Below, piece after piece: positions 7,933 through 16,264 of a stretch of 64,000 bases of DNA. How positions within the stretch are numbered: the stretch's first letter is position 1; each line of letters starts with the position of its first letter. Source of the DNA: Paraburkholderia tropica (GTDB lineage: Bacteria > Pseudomonadota > Gammaproteobacteria > Burkholderiales > Burkholderiaceae); NCBI RefSeq assembly GCF_900109265.1, contig NZ_FNZM01000003.1, positions 62,001-126,000 on the forward strand, read 5' to 3'. The notes beneath the pieces are model-generated. The model ran no database searches. It saw nothing but the letters and a program-made list of their open reading frames with translations, and was not told the DNA's origin. The position numbers and the translations under genes are program-made.

Positions 7933-8673
7933 GTGGACGCCACCGCATATCGCCGCGAGGTCTCTCACGATCATGCGCCGGACCTGTTTCGCAACGAGAG
8001 CGAAGCGCTCGAACGCGCGCGCGCGATCGGCGCGGACCCGCACGCGGATGCCAACGCCTATCGCCAGGCGCTCGACGAACTGATCCGCCATTACGAGCGC
8101 CTGATGCGCGAGACGCGCCGCCTGATCGGGCGCAGCGACCGCGCCGAGCGCGAGATGCAGGCGCTGACGCAGCAACTGCACTATCGCGCGACGCACGACG
8201 CGCTCACGGGCGTGTTCAATCGCAGCGCGGTGATCGAGCGCACCGTCAAGGCGTTGCGCGCGGATCGCGCGGTGATGATCCTGCTCGATATCGACGACTT
8301 CAAGAAGGTCAACGACGACTTCGGCCATCCGGCGGGCGACGCGGTGATTCTCGGCATCGTCAACTGCCTGCGTGGGATTCTGGGCGAGCACGGTCTCATC
8401 GGCCGCGTGGGTGGCGAGGAGTTCACGGTGGTGTTGCCGGGCTTCGAGATTCGCGATGCGCTCGATCTGGCCGAGCGCATGCGCGCGGCGATCGCGGCGC
8501 ACGCGTTTCCGGATCCGGTGAGCCGCAGCATCACCGCGAGTTTCGGCGTGAGCGACAACGCGGCGGGCACCGACTTCGACACGGCCTATGGTCTCGCCGA
8601 CGCCGCGCTCTACGCGGCGAAACGCGGCGGCCGCGACCGCGTGTCGTTCGACGGGCCGCTCGCTTCGGCGTAA
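7933..8673 (+). CDS. siaD: GGDEF diguanylate cyclase, SiaD-like
   Basis: Protein of 246 residues, the probable c-di-GMP-making output of the Sia switch. An N-terminal helical stretch (about residues 45-85) precedes a GGDEF domain with an intact GGEEF at 160-164. The RxxD inhibitory I-site position reads GEHG (151-154), so product feedback is probably absent and control would come from the SiaC partner. The GTG start at 7933 is chosen because GAGGA lies eight bases upstream, overlapping the siaC stop; TTG at 7918 is a weaker alternative. The next gene is convergent, ending 21 bases away. Confidence 0.87.
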   Translation: MDATAYRREVSHDHAPDLFRNESEALERARAIGADPHADANAYRQALDELIRHYERLMRETRRLIGRSDRAEREMQALTQQLHYRATHDALTGVFNRSAVIERTVKALRADRAVMILLDIDDFKKVNDDFGHPAGDAVILGIVNCLRGILGEHGLIGRVGGEEFTVVLPGFEIRDALDLAERMRAAIAAHAFPDPVSRSITASFGVSDNAAGTDFDTAYGLADAALYAAKRGGRDRVSFDGPLASA

Positions 8674-8694
8674 CGCCGGCTTCGTTGCGGCTCG

Positions 8695-9225
8695 CTAGAA
8701 ACCGTGGCGCACGGTCAGCGTCGCACCCGTGTCGTGCGAGTGCAGCACGGCCACGCGCGCCGTGCCGGAGAACACCCAGTCGTCAACGATCAGCGACAGG
8801 CGGCGTTGCGGCTGCGCGCCGAGCGTGAGCGTGGAGTTGGGTATCTGCATGATCGAGAGCTGCGGCGCCGTGGACGGCCCCATGCGCAGATACGCCTGCG
8901 CGGGCTGGCCGGCCGCACCGGGCGGCGCGCTGCCTGCCGCCGCCTTCGCATCGGCGAAGCGGTACTCGTGCGCGACATCCGCACTGTAGAAGTTCTCGAA
9001 TTGCGTCTCTGGCGCGCCGGGCGTGCGGCTCTGATACGCCATCTCGTAGCGATAGACGTAGCGTTGCGGCTCGGGTATCGCCGCGACGACTTCCATGGGC
9101 AGGGTGGGCGCGATGTTCGCCAGCGTCAGGGTTCCGGGCGCATCGGTCGCGATGCCGTCCGCGAATGCATATCCGCTCAGCATAAAAATGATTGCGCCGA
9201 CAATCCTTTCGTTCAGGCACGTCAT
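8695..9225 (-). CDS. Conserved exported protein of unknown function
   Basis: Protein of 176 residues with an N-terminal signal peptide (positively charged start, hydrophobic IVGAIIFMLSGYAFA, cleavage likely after AFA), so it is probably periplasmic or outer-membrane associated. No domain is recognised. The mature part is rich in short beta-type segments (QRYVYRYEMAY, RRLSLIVDDWVFSGTARVAV). The ATG at 9225 is preferred to that at 9231 because a GGAGG sits seven bases upstream of it. It stands alone, convergent with the sia operon, and follows a TetR gene on the same strand after a 260-bp gap. Confidence 0.7.
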   Translation of the reverse strand: MTCLNERIVGAIIFMLSGYAFADGIATDAPGTLTLANIAPTLPMEVVAAIPEPQRYVYRYEMAYQSRTPGAPETQFENFYSADVAHEYRFADAKAAAGSAPPGAAGQPAQAYLRMGPSTAPQLSIMQIPNSTLTLGAQPQRRLSLIVDDWVFSGTARVAVLHSHDTGATLTVRHGF

Positions 9226-9488
9226 GACCATGCCTCCAATGAAGGAATTGAAACGTCACACGACCTGGGGTACGCCTGGGGTAAGTACCGAAAGCGAATG
9301 CCTGTGCCGCTTCGCGCGACAGAAGCGTGAAGGACACCCAAGCATTGTAGTCAGTCCTGCGCGTCCTGCCAGTTCAATGTGTGCGCTGGCGACCGTACGC
9401 GCGCGAACGATGCGCAGCCGGTTGTCGCGCGCACCGTACGGGCCCGACGCGTCCGGTCTGGCTGATTTGGTCCGCGTGCCGGCCGTGC

Positions 9489-10160
9489 TCAGGCCAGCAG
9501 CGCGAGCGTCGTCTCCAGCACGCTGCGTTTGAATTTCTTCGGATGATTGGGCAGCGTGGAGAACGCGGCCATCAGATGCGCGTAGCTGACGGTCTTGCTG
9601 ATGCCGTTCATCAGCACGAAGAACAGCATCTCGGCGTCCTGCACCTTGAGCTCGCCCGCGCGGGCGGCATCCGCGAGCAACGGCACGAATACGTCGTGAA
9701 CCGGCCGCACGAGACGTTCGACGAGGCGGTCGAGGCGCGCGCCTTCTTCGGTGGCGGCGGTGGCGAAGAACAGGCCGATATCGGGCTGATCGAACACCTT
9801 GTCGATATAGATTTCCAGCGCACGGTCCACGCGCGCCTTCGGGCCGAGATCCGAGTCGCGCAAGGCCGCCGTGGCTGCGATCATGGGCGCGGCGTGTTCG
9901 GCGATCTGCTCGACCACGGCCGTCCACAAGGCCTCTTTCGAACCGAAGTGATGCGCAAGCAGCGCGGGATCGACGCCCGACTCGCGCGCGATCTCGCGCA
10001 CGCTGGTCGCGTCGTAGCCGCGCGTGCCGAAGGTCTTGCGCGCATTGCGCAGCAGCACGTCGGGGCCGACCGAGGCGTCCTGCGCCGGCCGCCCGCGGCC
10101 GCGCTTCATCGGCGTAGGCGTGAACGATGCGGTGGCCTTCTCTTTCATGCGGGTCTGCAT
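9489..10160 (-). CDS. TetR/AcrR-family transcriptional regulator
   Basis: Repressor-type protein of 223 residues from the preferred ATG. A basic N-terminus (MKRGRGRPAQD) leads into the TetR helix-turn-helix, with TRGYDATSVREIARESGVDP and the typical HHFGSKEALW following. The C-terminal ~130 residues form the variable ligand and dimer domain. The open frame continues upstream to 10337, but the ATG at 10160 gives the usual family length and avoids translating the tandem repeat in the promoter region. It is divergent from the NADH dehydrogenase gene at 10369, so autoregulation and control of that gene through the shared 208-bp region are likely but not shown. Confidence 0.88.
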   Translation of the reverse strand: MQTRMKEKATASFTPTPMKRGRGRPAQDASVGPDVLLRNARKTFGTRGYDATSVREIARESGVDPALLAHHFGSKEALWTAVVEQIAEHAAPMIAATAALRDSDLGPKARVDRALEIYIDKVFDQPDIGLFFATAATEEGARLDRLVERLVRPVHDVFVPLLADAARAGELKVQDAEMLFFVLMNGISKTVSYAHLMAAFSTLPNHPKKFKRSVLETTLALLA

Positions 10161-10280
10161 TCCATGATTTTCGATGGACGTGAGTGTACCCGAGCCTGGC
10201 CGCGTCACCGCGGGAGCCCGTATCGGACGCGTTGACGCGGCGCGCGGCTCGGCTTGCGGGGCTGCGTCGATATCTGGATT

Positions 10281-10304
10281 CGATTCTGCGTCCGATTCTG
10301 CGTC
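10281..10304. repeat. Two 12-bp direct repeats in the tetR/ndh intergenic region
   Basis: CGATTCTGCGTC occurs twice head to tail (10281-10292 and 10293-10304), ending four bases before a TTGACA hexamer. The position suits an operator for the adjacent TetR protein or an activator site, although TetR operators are usually inverted rather than direct repeats. Confidence 0.5.
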
Positions 10305-10307
10305 CGT

Positions 10308-10337
10308 TTGACACACAGCATGGGGCGGGTTTACCAT
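10308..10337 (+). promoter_or_regulatory. Candidate sigma-70 promoter for the NADH dehydrogenase gene
   Basis: A perfect -35 hexamer TTGACA (10308-10313) is followed after 18 bases by TACCAT (10332-10337, four of six consensus matches). The start codon at 10369 would follow a short leader. Prediction from sequence only. Confidence 0.4.
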
Positions 10338-10368
10338 CGGTCTTTATTCATCACGCGTTGAATTGAAA

Positions 10369-11661
10369 ATGTCGAAACCGGTTCGTATCGTGATCGTGGG
10401 CGGCGGCATCGCCGGCATTGTGTTGGCAACGAAGCTCGGCGACACGCTCGGGCGCGCGGGCAAGGCGCAGGTCACGCTGATCGACCGCAGCCCCACGCAC
10501 ATCTGGAAGCCGATGCTGCACACCATCGCCGCCGGCACGCGCGACGTGCAGCAGCAGCAGGTGATCTTCCTCGCGCATGCGAGCGAGCACGGCTACGCCT
10601 ACGAGCCGGGCGAGATGCTCGGTCTCGACCGCGAGCGCCGCCGCGTGCAACTGGGCGCGATCACCATGCCGGACGGCACGATGGTGCTGGAGCCGCGCGA
10701 AGTCGGTTACGACGTGCTGGTGCTCGCGCTCGGCAGCCGCGCGAACGACTTCGGCGTGCCGGGCGTGAAGACGCACTGTCACTTTATCGACAGCCAGAAG
10801 CAGGCCGAGATCTTCAACGAAGCGCTGCGCGCGCGGGCGTTTCGCAGCGTGGCGCGCGACGAGGCGCTGCGTGTGGCGATCGTCGGCGGCGGCGCGACCG
10901 GCGTGGAGCTGGCGGCCGAACTGAGCCGTCTGCTCGAAGTGGCGAGCGCGTACGGCGACGCTTCGGTGCGCGAACGTTTGCAACTCACGCTGCTCGAAAG
11001 CGGACCGCGCATTCTGGGCGCGTTTCCGCCGGCTATTTCGGCGTCGAGCCAGCAGCAACTGGAGATGATCGGCTTCACGGTGAAGACCGGCACGCGCGTG
11101 ACCGAGGCGTGCCCGGGCGGCTTCGTCCACGATGACGGCGCGCTGGCACAGGCCGATCTGATGGTGTGGGCGGCGGGCGTGAAGGCGGCGGAATTCCTGA
11201 GCGGCATCGGCGGACTGGAAACCACCCGCGCGAACCAGATCGTGGTCGGGCCGACGCTGCAATCCACGCGCGACGATCACATCTTCGCGCTCGGCGATTG
11301 TTCGAGCCTCACGCCCGCGGGCGCCGAGCGTGCGCTCGCGCCCACGGCGCAGGTGGCGACGCAGCAGGCGGAGTATCTGGCGCGCCATCTGCCCGGCTGG
11401 CTGGCGGGCAAGCCGTTGCCCGATTTCGCGTTCCGCGATTTCGGCGCGCTGGTCTCGCTGAGCGACTACGACGCGTTCGGCACGCTCGGGCGATTCGGCT
11501 TCTTCCGTGGCGGTTTCATTCGCGGACGCGTGGCGCAACTGAGCCACGCGATGCTGTATCGCCGCCATCAACAATCGCTGCATGGATTGCGCAAGGCCAC
11601 GCTTCTGTGGACCGCCGAGCGGATCAACGGCTGGGTGCAGCCGAAGATCCGGCTCGCGTGA
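10369..11661 (+). CDS. Type II NADH dehydrogenase (FAD-dependent NAD(P)H:quinone oxidoreductase)
   Basis: Protein of 430 residues of the NDH-2 family, which passes electrons from NADH to quinone without pumping protons. Two dinucleotide-binding motifs are visible: FAD-binding VIVGGGIAGI at about 8-17 and NADH-binding VAIVGGGATGVELAAEL at about 169-185. The IFALGDCSSL motif, which contacts FAD, and the quinone-site region with the AxxAxQQ-type segment (APTAQVATQQAEYLAR) follow. A C-terminal amphipathic helix probably attaches it to the inner membrane face. The ATG at 10369 is preferred to TTG at 10363. It is divergent from a TetR gene that may control it. A downstream 240-bp gap separates it from a convergent LysR gene. 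Confidence 0.92.
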   Translation: MSKPVRIVIVGGGIAGIVLATKLGDTLGRAGKAQVTLIDRSPTHIWKPMLHTIAAGTRDVQQQQVIFLAHASEHGYAYEPGEMLGLDRERRRVQLGAITMPDGTMVLEPREVGYDVLVLALGSRANDFGVPGVKTHCHFIDSQKQAEIFNEALRARAFRSVARDEALRVAIVGGGATGVELAAELSRLLEVASAYGDASVRERLQLTLLESGPRILGAFPPAISASSQQQLEMIGFTVKTGTRVTEACPGGFVHDDGALAQADLMVWAAGVKAAEFLSGIGGLETTRANQIVVGPTLQSTRDDHIFALGDCSSLTPAGAERALAPTAQVATQQAEYLARHLPGWLAGKPLPDFAFRDFGALVSLSDYDAFGTLGRFGFFRGGFIRGRVAQLSHAMLYRRHQQSLHGLRKATLLWTAERINGWVQPKIRLA

Positions 11662-11904
11662 AGTCCGTGCGGCGGCTGTGCGGGAGCGCGAGGCGCACGA
11701 AGCGCCACGCGCATCGCGAGCGGGCAGACGGTCGTGAGCATCGGCAGGCGCGGTGCGCGGATCGTCGCTCGCGCTCATCGCGTGCCATGCGATGAAGCGA
11801 GCGAGGCGCTGAGCGCCGTTTGTCATGGCATCGATTCGAATTGATTCGGATAACTACAAATAAGATGCAGGCGAAAACGCGCGTAAAGCTTCAAGCCGCG
11901 CGCG

Positions 11905-12882
11905 TCAGCTCTCGCACACCACGTCGTGATCGTAGCGCGCGTTCAGCAGTTGCAGTTCCTGTTCGTGCTCGGCCATGCGGCGCGGAACCGCTTCGCGCAG
12001 AAACTCCACGAGCGTTTTGATCTTCGCATCGAGATACTGGCGCGACGCATAGAGCGCGAACACGTTGAACGGCTTGAGCCGCGCGCCGGGCAGCACCTGC
12101 ACGAGCGTGCCGTCGCGCATGCCTTGCAGCGCCGTGGGGATCGGCAACATGCCGATGCCCATCCCCGCGCGTATGGCCTCGCCGAGCGCCTCCGCAATAT
12201 TCACGGTGAGCGGCGCCTGCTGCGTGGGGCGGAAGGTCCGCGCCGGCTCGCCTTCGTGCTGGCCTTCGAATTCCCACGCCAGTACCGGCAAATCCTGGCG
12301 CGTGAGCTGCACGCAGGTATGCCGCTCCAGATCGCCGATGTCGAGTGGCGTGCCGCGTCGCGCAAGATATTGCGGCGCGGCGCACAGCACCGAACGCGAC
12401 GTGCCGAGCCGCTGCGAAACGAGCGACGAATCCTTGAGCGTTTGCGCGACGACGATCGCCACGTCGAAGCGTTCTTCGAGCAGATCGGGCGTGCGCTGCG
12501 CGAGCACCAGGTCGACGGACACATCTTCGAATTGCTGCGTGTAGCGCGCGAGCAGCGGCGTGAGGTAATGCTGGCCGAAGCTCGCAGTGGCGTGCACGCG
12601 CAGGCGGCCGTTGGGTTGCGCGGCGGCGCCCATGGCTTCGGCGTCGGCGAGCGCGACTTCGTTGAGAATGCGCTCGCAATGCTCCAGATAGCGGCGGCCC
12701 GCTTCGGTCAGCGAGATCTGGCGCGTGGTGCGGTTGAAGAGGCGCGTTTGCAGACTCGCCTCCAGTTCCATGATCGCGCGCGACACCGCTGCGGTGCTGA
12801 GCGCGGCGCGCGACGCGGCCTTGGCGAAACCGCCGGCTTCGGCGACGCCAACGAACATCTTCATGCTGCCCAGCTTGTCCAT
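11905..12882 (-). CDS. LysR-family transcriptional regulator
   Basis: Protein of 325 residues with the canonical N-terminal winged HTH (MKMFVGVAEAGGFAKAASRA and LSTAAVSRAIMELEASLQTR) and a C-terminal substrate-binding fold ending near residue 300. The sequence resembles the large CrgA/DmlR-like subgroup of Burkholderiales. The ATG at 12882 has GGA five bases upstream and starts the HTH at the usual position; a longer frame to 12918 is less likely. Neither neighbour is divergent and close, so the target cannot be deduced from context. Confidence 0.9.
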   Translation of the reverse strand: MDKLGSMKMFVGVAEAGGFAKAASRAALSTAAVSRAIMELEASLQTRLFNRTTRQISLTEAGRRYLEHCERILNEVALADAEAMGAAAQPNGRLRVHATASFGQHYLTPLLARYTQQFEDVSVDLVLAQRTPDLLEERFDVAIVVAQTLKDSSLVSQRLGTSRSVLCAAPQYLARRGTPLDIGDLERHTCVQLTRQDLPVLAWEFEGQHEGEPARTFRPTQQAPLTVNIAEALGEAIRAGMGIGMLPIPTALQGMRDGTLVQVLPGARLKPFNVFALYASRQYLDAKIKTLVEFLREAVPRRMAEHEQELQLLNARYDHDVVCES

Positions 12883-13225
12883 CGGATTCCGTAGGGGGAG
12901 GGGAGGCCACTCGCGCATATATTCAGCGCGTGATGAAATAATTTTACTGCGCGGGACGAGCGTGTGTCAAAGTGTGCATGCTTACGAAAAGCCTTCTACG
13001 TAGGCATTTTCGAGGATGCACGCCGCGCGCGAGTGCAAGGAAAGATCCGGAAAGCGAGTGAAAGCGTCAGGCCGCGACGGTGATCGCCGGGTTGGAGCGG
13101 ACTGCGGATGCGAGGGAAATGAAGGTGTTCGACCGTGGGCGGCGCGCTCGCGTTGCACGGCGCGTCGCTTCGATATCGCGGGACAGGCTTCGAAAGCCTG
13201 CGATCAGGCGGGGATCAGATGGGGA
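12883..13225. other. Intergenic region between LysR and small lipoprotein genes
   Basis: No supported gene. It holds the LysR promoter region and one hairpin (listed separately). A plus-strand reading frame at 13016 overlaps the lipoprotein gene in antisense and has no ribosome site. Confidence 0.5.
12986..13011 (-). terminator. Hairpin with T-rich flank, possible terminator of the lipoprotein gene
   Basis: Arms GAAAA-GCCT and AGGC-ATTTTC pair with one bulged base around a seven-base loop. Read on the minus strand the hairpin ends in TTTTCG. It lies about 215 bases beyond the small lipoprotein gene and upstream of the LysR start, so it could instead be a regulatory dyad. Confidence 0.3.
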
Positions 13226-13390
13226 TCAGTAATGCGAGCAGGCGAGCACGCAATACAGGGCGCTGACCGTGGCCGCGACGCCCAACCCCGCACCGAGGCC
13301 GATATTGCCAATGGTGGTGGCGCAACCGTTCAGGCCCGCGAGCGCGGCGCACAGACTCAGCACCGCAAGGGTTCGTCGAAATGCGGACAT
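13226..13390 (-). CDS. Small lipoprotein of unknown function
   Basis: A 54-residue protein with a lipoprotein signal: basic start (MSAFRRT), hydrophobic stretch and lipobox LNGC with the modified Cys at about residue 22. The mature peptide is only ~33 residues, Gly/Ala-rich with a second hydrophobic run (GLGAGLGVAATVSALYCVLA), and ends CSHY. GGAT lies eight bases upstream of the ATG at 13390. Such small glycine-zipper-like lipoproteins are frequent in Burkholderiales; none has a role that can be assigned here. Confidence 0.65.
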   Translation of the reverse strand: MSAFRRTLAVLSLCAALAGLNGCATTIGNIGLGAGLGVAATVSALYCVLACSHY

Positions 13391-13547
13391 GGCGTGATCC
13401 GTTTGTAAGCAATGCGCGGATAGTACCCAGTCCAGGGAAGTTTCCTTTGTGACAGAAAGCGGGGGTTTGCGAAAGCGCTTACCGTTCCTTACGCGCGGAA
13501 AGCGCTTTCGCAGCGGGCCTTGAAATGCCCCGCAATATCGGCCTCGA

Positions 13548-14957
13548 TCAGCGGCCTTCCGGCGCGAGCACGGCCGGCGCGTCGTCGAGATTTTCAGCTG
13601 CGTTGCCGGCATTGCCCACGTCGCCCGCGATATCCTCCAGCGCGGCGCGGCTCGTTTCCACGCGCAGCGCGAGAATCGCCACGCAGAGCACCGCGAGAAT
13701 CGCTGTCACCATCGCGATCACGCCCGAGACGCCGAAGCGTTCGTAGAGCATCAACGCGAGCCACGGCGTGGCGATCGACGAGGCGCGTCCGCAGGTGCCC
13801 GCCACGCCGGTGCCGCGCAGGCGCATTTCGGTCGGGAAGAGTTCGGGAATGTAGCCGAACAGGCCGAGCGTGCAGATGGTGTAGATCGCGCTCACGAGGC
13901 AGAAGCCCACGAGCATGATGGCGGTCGGGTCGCGCAGCGTCACGTAGAGCCAGCCGAGCGCGACGCTCACGATCGACGACACCACGATGCCGCGCGCGCG
14001 TCCGACCCGGTCGGCGATGAAGTAACCGATCAGGCCGCCCACCGGCGAGCCGATCGACATCACGAACACGAAGCCGAGCGACTTCACGATCGACAGACCT
14101 TGCGCGACGAAGAACGTCGGCAGCCACGCGATGAAACCATACAGCCCCACGTTCACGCCGATGGCCGTGAGCGCCGCGACCAGCATGCGTCCGCGCATGC
14201 CTTTGGCGAACAGCGCGCTGAGCGGCACGCTGCCCTTGTGCAGATCGACGGCGCGCTGCACGGGCGGCAGCTCGCCCACCTGCGCGCGTACTTCCTGCTC
14301 GATTTCCGCGAGCGTGGCTTCGGCTTCCTCGAAACGGCCGACCGATTCGAGCCAGCGCGGCGACTCCGGCATGCGATGGCGCAGGAACCACACCACCAGC
14401 GCGCCCACGCCCGCGAGCGCGAACATATAGCGCCAGCCGAGATGCGGGATGACCCAGTAGCCCGCCGCGAGCGCCGCGAACAGCCCGCTATTGGTGATGA
14501 CCGCGAGCAGCGAGACCCACTTGCCGCGCGTGGCGGGCGGCACGAATTCCGCGAGCGTGCCCGCCGCCACCACGAGTTCCGCGCCGAGCCCGAGGCCCAT
14601 GATGAAGCGCAGCACGATCAGCCATTCGATGTTGGGCGCGAAGCACGCGGCGATCGAGGCGAGCCCGAACACCGCGAGATTGACCTGATACGAATAGCGC
14701 CGCCCGAGCCGGTCGCCGAGCCAGCCCGCGATGAACGCGCCCACCATCATGCCCATGAACGTCGACGAGACGAACAGCGCGCCGTGACGCATGTCGGTGA
14801 AGCCGTCCTTGACCATCGACGCCATCGCGCCGTTGGCGAGATAGATGTCGAAGGCGTCGAGGAACGCGCCGCCCGCGATGAGGCCGAGTATCTTCCAGTG
14901 AAAGCGTGAAACGGGTAGCCGGTCGAGGCGTCCGGCGGCATTGACCGCGTGGTGCAT
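13548..14957 (-). CDS. MFS transporter, sugar/metabolite:H+ symporter type
   Basis: Inner-membrane protein of 469 residues with 12 predicted hydrophobic segments. The MFS loop-2/3 signature is clear (GWLGDRLGRRYSYQVNL), repeated in the second half (GYFIADRVGRARGIVVS), and PESPRWLES marks the SV2/sugar-porter-like group that also carries aromatic and dicarboxylic acids. It is the last gene of the minus-strand block hydratase, acyl-CoA dehydrogenase, CoA-transferase, MFS, so it probably imports the substrate of that pathway. GGAGA lies six bases before the ATG at 14957. A 113-bp gap separates it from the CoA-transferase gene. Confidence 0.88.
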   Translation of the reverse strand: MHHAVNAAGRLDRLPVSRFHWKILGLIAGGAFLDAFDIYLANGAMASMVKDGFTDMRHGALFVSSTFMGMMVGAFIAGWLGDRLGRRYSYQVNLAVFGLASIAACFAPNIEWLIVLRFIMGLGLGAELVVAAGTLAEFVPPATRGKWVSLLAVITNSGLFAALAAGYWVIPHLGWRYMFALAGVGALVVWFLRHRMPESPRWLESVGRFEEAEATLAEIEQEVRAQVGELPPVQRAVDLHKGSVPLSALFAKGMRGRMLVAALTAIGVNVGLYGFIAWLPTFFVAQGLSIVKSLGFVFVMSIGSPVGGLIGYFIADRVGRARGIVVSSIVSVALGWLYVTLRDPTAIMLVGFCLVSAIYTICTLGLFGYIPELFPTEMRLRGTGVAGTCGRASSIATPWLALMLYERFGVSGVIAMVTAILAVLCVAILALRVETSRAALEDIAGDVGNAGNAAENLDDAPAVLAPEGR

Positions 14958-15070
14958 GTGATGTCTCCGATTGTGATGCGGCCCCCGAGGCCGAAGGGCC
15001 GCGGGGGCTTGCTGCCATGCGCCGCTTATTGCTGCGGCGTTCTATGGTGGGCGCGGGTCGTCCGCTCAGG

Positions 15071-16249
15071 TCAGACCGCGCCGGTGTCGTGCAGCGCGCG
15101 AATCTGCGTCGCGTCGTAGCCGAGTTCGTTCAGGATTGCGTCGGTGTGCTCGCCGAGCGCGGGCACGGCGTCCATGCGCGGCGCGTCCGCGAGCGTGACG
15201 CCGGGCGGCAGCAGCGCGGGCACCGCGCCCGCGGGCGTCTGCACCTGCGTCCAGCGTTCGCGCGCGGCGAGCTGCGCGTGCTCCCACACGGCCTGCATGT
15301 CGTTGATGTGCGCATTGGCGATCTTCGCGGCTTCGAGGCGCTCGACCACGTCGCGCGCGCTGAGGCTGGCGAAGGCCGCTACGATGAGCGCGCCGAGCGC
15401 CGCGCGATGCTCGACGCGGCGGCTGTTCGAGGCGAAGCGTTCGTCGGCGGCGAGTTCGGGCTGGCGCAGCACGACGTCGCAAAACGCCTTCCATTCGCGC
15501 TCGTTTTGCAGGCCGAGCATCACCGACTTGCCGTCGCCGGCCTTGAACGGACCGTACGGATAGATCGTGGCGTGCGCCGCGCCGTTGCGTTGCGGCGGCG
15601 TCTGGCCGTCGATCGCGTAGTAGAGCGGATAGCCCATCCACTCGACCATGCTTTCGAGCATCGACACGTCGATATGGCGGCCGCGCCCGGTTTTGCCGCG
15701 CTCGATCAGCGCCGCGAGAATGTTCGAGTACGCGTACATGCCGGCGGCGATATCGGCGATCGAGCAACCGGCTTTCGCGGATTCGTCGGGCGTGCCGGTA
15801 ATCGACAGAAAGCCCGACTCGCTCTGGATCAGCAGGTCGTAGGCCTTCTTGTCGCGATACGGACCGTCGCCGCCATAGCCCGAGATATCGCAGACGATCA
15901 GACGCGGATAACGCTCGCGCAGCGCGTCGTAGCCGAGGCCGAGCCGCTGCGTCGCGCCGGGCGCGAGGTTCTGCACGAACACGTCGGCGTCGGCGAGCAG
16001 CGTGTGCACGATCTCCAGCGCTTCAGCGCGCTTCACGTCGAGCGTGAGGCTTTCCTTCGAACGGTTGGTCCAGACGAAATGCGAGGCGAGACCGTGCACG
16101 CGCTCGTCGTAGCCGCGCGCGAAATCGCCCACGCCGGGACGCTCGACCTTGATGACGCGCGCGCCCAGATCCGCGAGCTGGCGCGTGCAGAACGGCGCCG
16201 CGATTGCGTGCTCGAACGTGACGACCTTGATGCCTTCGAGAGGGCGCAT
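15071..16249 (-). CDS. CaiB/BaiF (class III) CoA-transferase
   Basis: Protein of 392 residues that would move CoA between carboxylic acids through an aspartyl-CoA thioester. Family motifs are complete from the start: PLEGIKVVTFEHAIAAPFCTRQLADLGARVIKVE, then DYDER-type FARGYDERVHG, CDISGYGGDGPY with the YDLLIQSESG region, and the C-terminal helix pair. The likely catalytic Asp lies in the KAYDLLIQ segment near residue 165. It begins 15 bases after the acyl-CoA dehydrogenase stop, so the two are co-transcribed. In this cluster it most likely activates the imported acid, taking CoA from succinyl-CoA or similar; the acid is not identifiable. Confidence 0.92.
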   Translation of the reverse strand: MRPLEGIKVVTFEHAIAAPFCTRQLADLGARVIKVERPGVGDFARGYDERVHGLASHFVWTNRSKESLTLDVKRAEALEIVHTLLADADVFVQNLAPGATQRLGLGYDALRERYPRLIVCDISGYGGDGPYRDKKAYDLLIQSESGFLSITGTPDESAKAGCSIADIAAGMYAYSNILAALIERGKTGRGRHIDVSMLESMVEWMGYPLYYAIDGQTPPQRNGAAHATIYPYGPFKAGDGKSVMLGLQNEREWKAFCDVVLRQPELAADERFASNSRRVEHRAALGALIVAAFASLSARDVVERLEAAKIANAHINDMQAVWEHAQLAARERWTQVQTPAGAVPALLPPGVTLADAPRMDAVPALGEHTDAILNELGYDATQIRALHDTGAV

Positions 16250-16264
16250 GATTCGGCTCTCCGG

